A stretch of 64,000 nucleotides of DNA from Propionicimonas paludicola. Lineage in GTDB: Bacteria; Actinomycetota; Actinomycetes; Propionibacteriales; Propionibacteriaceae. The first letter of the stretch is position 1, and the number at the start of each line of letters is the position of its first letter. Shown piece after piece: positions 58,685-64,000 of the stretch. A program made the translations under genes and the position numbers. The notes beneath the pieces are model-generated. The model saw nothing but the letters and a program-made list of their open reading frames with translations. It was not told the origin of the DNA and ran no database searches. The stretch spans positions 124,001-188,000 of the forward strand of contig NZ_PDJC01000001.1 in NCBI RefSeq assembly GCF_002563675.1, given 5' to 3'.

Positions 58685-59098
58685 ATGGCTGTAGTCGGTT
58701 ACGTCCCTGGAGCCTGGGACATGTTCCACATCGGACACCTGAACATCCTCAAGCGCGCCCGCGAGCACTGCGACACGCTCGTGGTCGGCGTCGTCACCGA
58801 TGATGCCCTCACCGCGATGAAGGGAAACCCACCGATCGTGCCCTTCGAGGAGCGGATGGCGATCGTCGCCGCGATCGGCATCGTGGACGAGGTTGTCGCC
58901 GACGACTCCTCCGACAAGCTCCGGGTGTGGCAGCGGGTGCATTTCGACATTCTGTTCAAGGGCGACGACTGGCGCGGCACCGCCAAGGGGCAACGGCTCG
59001 AGGAGTCGCTGGCCACGGTCGGCGCGAGCGTCCATTACTTCCCGTACACACTGACCACCTCGTCCACCGAACTGCGGCGGGTCATCACCTCATGGTGA
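58685..59098 (+). CDS. Cytidylyltransferase-like nucleotidyltransferase (TagD type)
   Basis: 137 residues. The HxGH motif is in WDMFHIGHLNIL, followed by VVGVVTDD and the C-terminal YTLTTSSTELRR in place of the usual TEGISTTxI. Length matches glycerol-3-phosphate cytidylyltransferase. It would activate an alcohol phosphate as a CDP-alcohol for the CDP-alcohol transferase encoded two genes on. The substrate may be glycerol-3-phosphate, but other polyol phosphates are possible. Confidence 0.85.
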   Translation: MAVVGYVPGAWDMFHIGHLNILKRAREHCDTLVVGVVTDDALTAMKGNPPIVPFEERMAIVAAIGIVDEVVADDSSDKLRVWQRVHFDILFKGDDWRGTAKGQRLEESLATVGASVHYFPYTLTTSSTELRRVITSW

Positions 59099-60015
59099 GG
59101 GTGGCGGTACTGACCTATCGCCGCCCCGACGACCTTGCCGCCATCCTTCCCGAGCTCTCCCGAGAGGCGGACGCGGCCCGGGCGGCTGGCTGGGACGCCG
59201 ACATCCTGGTGGTCGACAACGATCCGCAGGCCAGTGCCCGCGAGGTCGTCACCGCCGCCGGGGTGAGCTACGTCCACGAACCCGAGCCCGGGATCGCCAC
59301 CGCCCGTAACCGGGCACTGGACGAGTCGTCCGACTGCGATCTGCTGGTCTTCATCGACGACGACGAACGTCCGATCGAGGGCTGGCTGGTCCTCTTGCTG
59401 GAGGCCTACCGACGCTACGGATGCGCCGTGGTCGGCCCGGTGATCTCCCGCTTCGACGGAGAGCCGGACCCCTGGATCATCGACGGCGGCTTCTTCACCC
59501 GGCGCCGGATGCCGACCGGCACCGAAATCACTGTTGCGGCCACCAACAACCTGCTGCTCGATCTGGGTGAGGTGCGTGCGCTCGACCTGCGCTTCGACGC
59601 CGAGTTCGGGATCAGCGGCGGCAGCGACACGGTGTTCACCCGACAGCTCGTCCAGCGCGGCGGACGGATGGTCTGGTGTGACGAGGCCATCGTCTACGAC
59701 GTGGTCCCGGCCAACCGGGCCACCCGCGACTGGGTGCTGCGCCGGGCCCTACGCAGCGGCAGCTGCTGGAGCGCGTCCAGCCGTCACCTGGCCCGCACTC
59801 CGGGGGAGCGCTTGCGCTGGCTGGCCGCCGACTTCGGCTCCGGGCTGGCCCGGGTGGCCGGTGGTCTGGTCCGGATGGCGGCCGGCGTCGTGGCCCGCGA
59901 CCGGGGGCTGCGCGCCGCCGGAGCCCGCAACCTTGCTCGCGGAACCGGCCTGGTGGCCGGCGTCTTCGGTTACCGTTATTTCGAGTACAAGCGGACGGGA
60001 CCCACGAATGGCTGA
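59092..60015 (+). CDS. Family 2 glycosyltransferase
   Basis: 307 residues. GT-A fold with VAVLTYRRPDDL at the N-terminus, DNDPQAS, PGIATARNRALD and the metal-binding FIDDDERP. The C-terminal part is basic and Ala-rich. The ATG overlaps the preceding stop by 7 nt; a GTG one codon later overlaps by 4. It also overlaps the next gene by 8 nt, so the three genes form a tight operon. Confidence 0.88.
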   Translation: MVRVAVLTYRRPDDLAAILPELSREADAARAAGWDADILVVDNDPQASAREVVTAAGVSYVHEPEPGIATARNRALDESSDCDLLVFIDDDERPIEGWLVLLLEAYRRYGCAVVGPVISRFDGEPDPWIIDGGFFTRRRMPTGTEITVAATNNLLLDLGEVRALDLRFDAEFGISGGSDTVFTRQLVQRGGRMVWCDEAIVYDVVPANRATRDWVLRRALRSGSCWSASSRHLARTPGERLRWLAADFGSGLARVAGGLVRMAAGVVARDRGLRAAGARNLARGTGLVAGVFGYRYFEYKRTGPTNG

Positions 60016-60748
60016 TCGAGCAGAGCCCTGGTCGCAGATCCGGGCTGAGCTCGCCAAAGCCCAGAAGAGCAACCGCAATGCGCCGGCCTACTCGCGCTGG
60101 ATCAACCGTCCGCTGGGCCGGATCTTCGCGGCCACCGCCTTCAAGCTCGGGATGACCCCGAACCAGGTCACCGGGGTGAGTGCGGTGTTCACCTTCGCCG
60201 GGATCGGCCTGCTGGCCACCGGCACCGCGTCCTGGGTGCTGGCCATCGCGGTGACCGCGCTGCTGGTGATCGGCTACGCGCTGGACTCCGCCGACGGCCA
60301 GGTGGCCCGGCTGCGTGGCGGCGGCAGCCCGGCCGGGGAGTGGCTGGATCACATGGTCGACGCCGTGAAGATCTCCAGCCTGCATCTGGCGGTGGCGGTG
60401 TTCTGGTTCCGCAACCTGGATGGCCTGCCGGTGGTCACCACCCTGATCCCGCTGGTCTATGCGATCGAGGCCGCCGTCTGGTTCTTCGGCTTCATCCTGA
60501 CCGACCTGGTGCTACGCGAGCGCGGCGCCAAGCAGCTCACCCTGGCTCACCAGGAGGCATCGCCGTCGGCCTTCGGTTCGCTCATCGGCATCCCGGGCGA
60601 CTACGGCTTTCTCGCCCTGTCGATGATCCTGATCGGCGTGCTGCCGGTGTGGCGGGTGGTCTACAGCCTGCTCCTGCTGGCCAACCTCGGGATCCTGACC
60701 ATCCAGTCGGTCCGCTGGTACCGGCGGGTGCTCACCAGTACTTCTTGA
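60008..60748 (+). CDS. CDP-alcohol phosphatidyltransferase family membrane protein
   Basis: 246 residues, about five to six membrane segments. The complete motif D-x2-D-G-x2-A-R-x8-G-x3-D-x3-D is present (DSADGQVARLRGGGSPAGEWLDHMVD). It would join an alcohol from CDP-alcohol to a lipid or sugar acceptor. Genes on either side are polysaccharide genes, so a phosphodiester decoration is plausible. Its last 17 nt overlap the end of the converging gene. Confidence 0.88.
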   Translation: MADRAEPWSQIRAELAKAQKSNRNAPAYSRWINRPLGRIFAATAFKLGMTPNQVTGVSAVFTFAGIGLLATGTASWVLAIAVTALLVIGYALDSADGQVARLRGGGSPAGEWLDHMVDAVKISSLHLAVAVFWFRNLDGLPVVTTLIPLVYAIEAAVWFFGFILTDLVLRERGAKQLTLAHQEASPSAFGSLIGIPGDYGFLALSMILIGVLPVWRVVYSLLLLANLGILTIQSVRWYRRVLTSTS

Positions 60749-61589
60749 CCTCATCCCGGGTGGCCGCGATGTGCGCCCGGCTGGACGCCCCGAACACGAT
60801 CGACTCGATGTTGGGCTGCGTGCAGACCCACTCGATGGCCTCCGCGGCCGGGATCGCGCCGGAGGCGAACACCGACATGGCGATCGCTCGGAACGGACGC
60901 TTCTCCAGCGCCTGCTGGTAGCCCTCGACGCCGCCGCTCATCCGGAAGCCGAGCTTGTTGATGTTGGAGCACACGATCGGGTTGACCAGTCCGACCTGGT
61001 CCAAGGCGTCCAGCAGCATCGGGGTGTTCATGGTGATGAAGCCCGGCTCTGCGTGATAGCGGGTGCGGACGTGCTCGGCGAAGGTGGCGAAGGCATCCAG
61101 GAAGCCCATCCCGAGCAGTAGGTCGACCACCACGTTCTGCAGGAAGACCACCGGCGTGGACAGGCCCTCGAACATCTTCATCTCGGCGTCGATCAGCAAG
61201 GTGGTGACGCCCTCGATGTCCTTCTTGGCCAGCGACATGCCGCCGCGCATGGCGGCGTCCAGGATGCCGCCGTCGGGCAGGAAGCGACGGATGGCGCCGA
61301 TCGGGCCGTCCTCGGTCATGGCATTGGCGTACTTGTGGGCGTACGGCATGCACGGGAAGAACTTCTGGTCGGGATAGCGCTCCGGGTTGGCCCGGACGTG
61401 CGCAGTCACCTCGGCGATCCGGTCGTGGGTGGTGCACATGAAGGTGGTGACGCCCTCGTCATAGGCATCGTCCAGGACGGCCTGGATGGCCTCGATGTCC
61501 TGGAAGCGCATGGCCTGTGAGCGGGCCTTCTCCTCCGACATGTGGTTCACGCCGAAGAACTGGTTGTCTCCGAAGAGCAGTCGGTCCAT
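60732..61589 (-). CDS. Conserved hypothetical protein, TIM-barrel-like, in the polysaccharide region
   Basis: 285 residues from the ATG at 61589, 2 nt after the oxidoreductase stop. Begins LLFGDNQFFGVNHMSEEKA. Includes AVLDDAYDEGVTTFMCTTHDR, a hydrophobic LLLGMGFLDAFATFAEHVRTRY stretch, and ends IESIVFGASSRAHI. The alternating beta/alpha pattern and the ending recall aldo/keto reductases, but no catalytic tetrad was seen. Function not known. Confidence 0.6.
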   Translation of the reverse strand: MDRLLFGDNQFFGVNHMSEEKARSQAMRFQDIEAIQAVLDDAYDEGVTTFMCTTHDRIAEVTAHVRANPERYPDQKFFPCMPYAHKYANAMTEDGPIGAIRRFLPDGGILDAAMRGGMSLAKKDIEGVTTLLIDAEMKMFEGLSTPVVFLQNVVVDLLLGMGFLDAFATFAEHVRTRYHAEPGFITMNTPMLLDALDQVGLVNPIVCSNINKLGFRMSGGVEGYQQALEKRPFRAIAMSVFASGAIPAAEAIEWVCTQPNIESIVFGASSRAHIAATRDEVKKYW

Positions 61590-61591
61590 GG

Positions 61592-62644
61592 TCAGCGTCC
61601 GATCAGGCGGCGCAGGCCGCCGCGTGGTTTGGCAGGGGCTTCGGCGTCGGCCACCATCAAGGCCAGGGTCTGGTCGGTGGCGCTCGCCGAGGCGAAGCTG
61701 TTCACACCCTCGGTGCGATGGTCGGCGATCCGGGTGATGAAGTCGTCGGCCTGGGCGCTGTACTCCTCGCCGCGTAGATAGAACCAGACGTCCTTGGTCA
61801 GCTCGGTGGTGTACTTCACCGTCCAGCCCTTGCGGTAGCCCGCCGGGCCTTCCTCGCGCAGGTAGACCTGGAGCTCCTGGCGGTCGGCGTGAATCCGTCC
61901 CTTGGTGCCCCACAGGGTGATCTTGGTGGACATCTTCCGCTCGGACTCGTCGCTCCAGTTCACGCTGATCTGGCCGGTGGCCCCGGAGTCGAAGCGCAGC
62001 GTCCCGGCCACCTGGTCGTCGGTCTCGGCCGAGAAGACCGGCTGCAGCACGGTGCCGCCGACCCAGCTCGGGCTGCCCAGATACCAGTTCAGCAGGTTCA
62101 GCGGGTGGGCCGCATAGTCGTACAGGCTGCCGCCGCCCAGTTGCTTCTTGCTGCGCCAGGTCGTCCCCTGCCGCTTCAGCACCACCGGGCCGAAGGCCTC
62201 GGCCTGCGCCAGGGTCACCTCGCCGATGGCGCCGGCGTCGAGCAGCCGCTTCACCTCGGCGAAGGTGCCGACGAAGCGGTAGTGATAGCCGACCGCGGTG
62301 ACCAGGGCCTTCTGTTCGGCCAGTGCGGTCAGCTGCTCGGACTCGGCCGGATCCAGGCAGAACGGCTTCTCGCAGAAGACGTGCAGGCCGCGGTCCAAGG
62401 CGGTGCGCACCATTGGCGCGTGCAGGGCGGACGGGGTGGCGATCACCACGGCGTCCAGCTCGCCCTTGGTCAGCATGGTCTCGTAGCTGGAGTAGGTCGG
62501 GATGCCGGTGTACTTGCCCAGCACCGACAACAGATAGCTGTTCGAATCACAAATGCCGGCCAGCTCCACCTGTGGGTGGGCCCGGAAGATGGACAGATGG
62601 GACAGCCCCATCTTGCCCATGCCGACGACACCGACTCTGATCAC
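61592..62644 (-). CDS. Gfo/Idh/MocA family oxidoreductase
   Basis: 350 residues from a GTG that overlaps the preceding stop (GTGA). N-terminal NAD-binding VGVVGMGKMGLSHL, ATPSALHAPM and the EKPF signature (Lys in CEKPFCLD) identify the family. The C-terminal substrate domain has GGGSLYDYAAHPLNLLNWYLG with the active-site His. It probably oxidises or rearranges a nucleotide sugar for the polysaccharide. Confidence 0.9.
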   Translation of the reverse strand: MIRVGVVGMGKMGLSHLSIFRAHPQVELAGICDSNSYLLSVLGKYTGIPTYSSYETMLTKGELDAVVIATPSALHAPMVRTALDRGLHVFCEKPFCLDPAESEQLTALAEQKALVTAVGYHYRFVGTFAEVKRLLDAGAIGEVTLAQAEAFGPVVLKRQGTTWRSKKQLGGGSLYDYAAHPLNLLNWYLGSPSWVGGTVLQPVFSAETDDQVAGTLRFDSGATGQISVNWSDESERKMSTKITLWGTKGRIHADRQELQVYLREEGPAGYRKGWTVKYTTELTKDVWFYLRGEEYSAQADDFITRIADHRTEGVNSFASASATDQTLALMVADAEAPAKPRGGLRRLIGR

Positions 62645-63747
62645 TGGCGTCCCTCCATCGCGGCGAGCAGAAGTTGCTCGTACTGGCCTGCTACATGCTC
62701 CCAGGTGAACTCCGCGGCGTGCCGGGCGCGGGCGGCACTGCGCAGCGCGTCGGCCAGCCCGGGCTCGCTGGTCAGCCGGGTGATCGCCTGGTCGGCCCCG
62801 GCCACATCGGAGAAGTAGAGCGCGGCGTCCTGGGCCACCCAGCGGTTGTACGGGTTGTCGTGGGCCACCACCGGATTGCCGGCGCCGAGCGCCTCGACCA
62901 GGGACGGATTGGTGCCGCCCACGGTGTGCCCGTGCAGGTAGCCGACGCTGTGGAAGCGGACGGCCTGAGTGACCTGCGGGTCGTAAATGGCGCCCGGGAA
63001 GTGCACCTGATCGGACGCCGCCGCCCGCACCGCCTGGTGGTAGGGGTCATCGCCGTAGTCGCCGAGGATCACCAGATCGACCGGACGTGGCCGCGCCGAG
63101 AAGCCGTGGACCAGCTCCAGGATCGAATTCTCCGGGATCGGCCGGGCGATCAGGGTCAGGTAGCCGCCCGGGTTCAGCCCGAGCTCGGTCAGCGGAGCCG
63201 GGTCGGCCGCGGTGACCAGCGGGGCGCCATAGGTGATGGTGGTGATCTTCTCGGCCCGGGCCCGTCCGCGCAGGTAGACCTCGATCTCGGGGTGGTCGGC
63301 GATCAGCTCGTCGCCGATCCAGCAGGCGATCCGCTCGTTGGTCCACAAGATGGCCTGCCGGAACTTGCCCCAGCGGGCCCGCGACCATTCGATCCCGTCC
63401 ATATTGATCACGTTCGGGATGCCCGCGAGCTTCTGGCGGAGGTTGAAAACGGCGGTGTTGTAGCCGAAGGTCAGGCAGACGTCGCGGTGCCGGGCGGCAT
63501 GCCGGATGCTGACCAGGTCGAACTGGGCGGTGCCGAGCCAGCCGTCCCGGGCGATCGGGATCCGGACCCGCTCGATGCCCTCCCACTCGTCGGTGATCAC
63601 GCCCTGGCCGTGGTCGGGCTCCTGGCAGTAGACGACCACCCGCCAGCCGTTGCCGACCAGGTAGCGGGCCACCGCCTCGGCTGCGGTCTCGAAGCCGCCG
63701 TAGCCGGCCGGCACCCCGTGGGTGCCCAGGATCCGCACAGTTCTCAT
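62641..63747 (-). CDS. DUF1972/family 4-like glycosyltransferase (rhamnosyltransferase type)
   Basis: 368 residues. N-terminal DUF1972 signature ILGTHGVPAGYGGFETAAEAVARYL, then NMDGIEWSRARWGK and the GT-B donor part (HGHTVGGTNPSLVEALGAGNPVVAHD). Homologues transfer rhamnose or galactose in capsule synthesis. 4-nt overlap at both ends (ATGA upstream, GTGA downstream), so it is translationally coupled to both neighbours. Confidence 0.9.
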   Translation of the reverse strand: MRTVRILGTHGVPAGYGGFETAAEAVARYLVGNGWRVVVYCQEPDHGQGVITDEWEGIERVRIPIARDGWLGTAQFDLVSIRHAARHRDVCLTFGYNTAVFNLRQKLAGIPNVINMDGIEWSRARWGKFRQAILWTNERIACWIGDELIADHPEIEVYLRGRARAEKITTITYGAPLVTAADPAPLTELGLNPGGYLTLIARPIPENSILELVHGFSARPRPVDLVILGDYGDDPYHQAVRAAASDQVHFPGAIYDPQVTQAVRFHSVGYLHGHTVGGTNPSLVEALGAGNPVVAHDNPYNRWVAQDAALYFSDVAGADQAITRLTSEPGLADALRSAARARHAAEFTWEHVAGQYEQLLLAAMEGRQ

Positions 63748-64000
63748 CGCAGGACCCCTTCGACGCAGGCGACCAACTCGGTCGCGTAGCGCTCCACCGA
63801 GAACTTCTCCTGTGCCGAGCGACGGGCCGCCTCGGCGATCCGGGCGGCCAGTTCCGGCTCGTCGATCAGTCGGGCCACCGCTGTGGCCAAGGCTTCGGGG
63901 TCGTCCGGCGGCACCAGTAGGCCGGTCTGTTGGTCGACGATGCTCTCCAGATGCCCGTAGACGCCGGTGGCCACCACCGGACGCAGCGCGTACTGCTCCT
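63744..64000 (-). CDS. Family 4 glycosyltransferase (partial, N-terminus off the right edge)
   Basis: Only the C-terminal about 85 residues are in the window. They carry the GT-B ending: PVVATGVYGHLESIVDQQTGLLVPPDDPEALATAVARLIDEPELAARI, followed by SAQEKFSVERYATELV. The acceptor and donor are unknown. The stop overlaps the next start (ATGA). Confidence 0.85.
   Translation of the reverse strand, partial: EQYALRPVVATGVYGHLESIVDQQTGLLVPPDDPEALATAVARLIDEPELAARIAEAARRSAQEKFSVERYATELVACVEGVLR

Overview
The window is 64 kb of high-GC DNA with dense genes, GTG and TTG starts, many 4-nt start/stop overlaps and long spurious antisense frames. Gene content points to an actinobacterium of the Propionibacteriaceae type. 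The strongest markers are a very large PEP carboxykinase-like protein best matched to the diphosphate-dependent enzyme of propionibacteria, a succinate/propionyl-type CoA-transferase of the Wood-Werkman cycle, and a pyruvate:ferredoxin oxidoreductase. The assignment rests on recognised families and was not checked by a database search. No tRNA, rRNA, CRISPR array or insertion sequence was seen.

Layout. 1-5.2 kb: an Lrp/AsnC regulator divergent from an arginine-type amidinohydrolase, with a palindromic operator between them; a membrane-anchored sigma factor; and an MFS exporter divergent from its TetR repressor, with two matching operators. 5.3-13.0 kb: a translationally coupled pair, a 1661-residue PFOR and a 910-residue NfnB-NfnA-like flavoprotein. 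13.2-17.0 kb: a zinc-ribbon protein, a probable rhomboid pseudoprotease, a DUF2231-cytochrome b5 fusion and a fumarate-reductase-like flavoprotein. 17.2-20.3 kb: a NarL-type two-component system and glycerate kinase. 20.4-24.7 kb: an ATPase, YhgE/Pip and TetR operon behind a TGACCGGTCA operator. 24.8-30.6 kb: UPF0145 and DUF4203 proteins, the PPi-type PEP carboxykinase and a dihydroorotate-dehydrogenase-like protein. 30.6-35.0 kb: a beta-glucoside PTS operon with promoter, RNA antiterminator target, overlapping terminator and its own BglG/LicT antiterminator. 35.2-44.5 kb: mixed accessory genes, including a PQQ-propeller lipoprotein, a lone PemK/MazF-like protein, a chimeric reductase-epimerase gene and a secreted CHAP-like protein without the usual catalytic cysteine. 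44.5-48.9 kb: CoA-transferase, a GT-C type membrane protein and a DUF1015 protein. 49.1-64 kb: an exopolysaccharide region with a truncated phosphoglycosyltransferase, a BY-kinase, a low-molecular-weight phosphatase, UDP-glucose dehydrogenase, dTDP-rhamnose genes, a full-length initiating phosphoglycosyltransferase, a nucleotidyltransferase/GT2/CDP-alcohol transferase operon and a converging glycosyltransferase operon.

How the genes fit together. PFOR plus the Nfn-like partner could pass electrons from pyruvate oxidation to NAD(P). PPi-PEPCK and the CoA-transferase belong to C3/C4 carbon flow in propionate fermentation. The PTS operon feeds phosphorylated beta-glucosides into glycolysis. The last 15 kb makes activated sugars (UDP-glucuronate, dTDP-rhamnose and probably a CDP-alcohol) and assembles and exports a surface polysaccharide under tyrosine kinase/phosphatase control.
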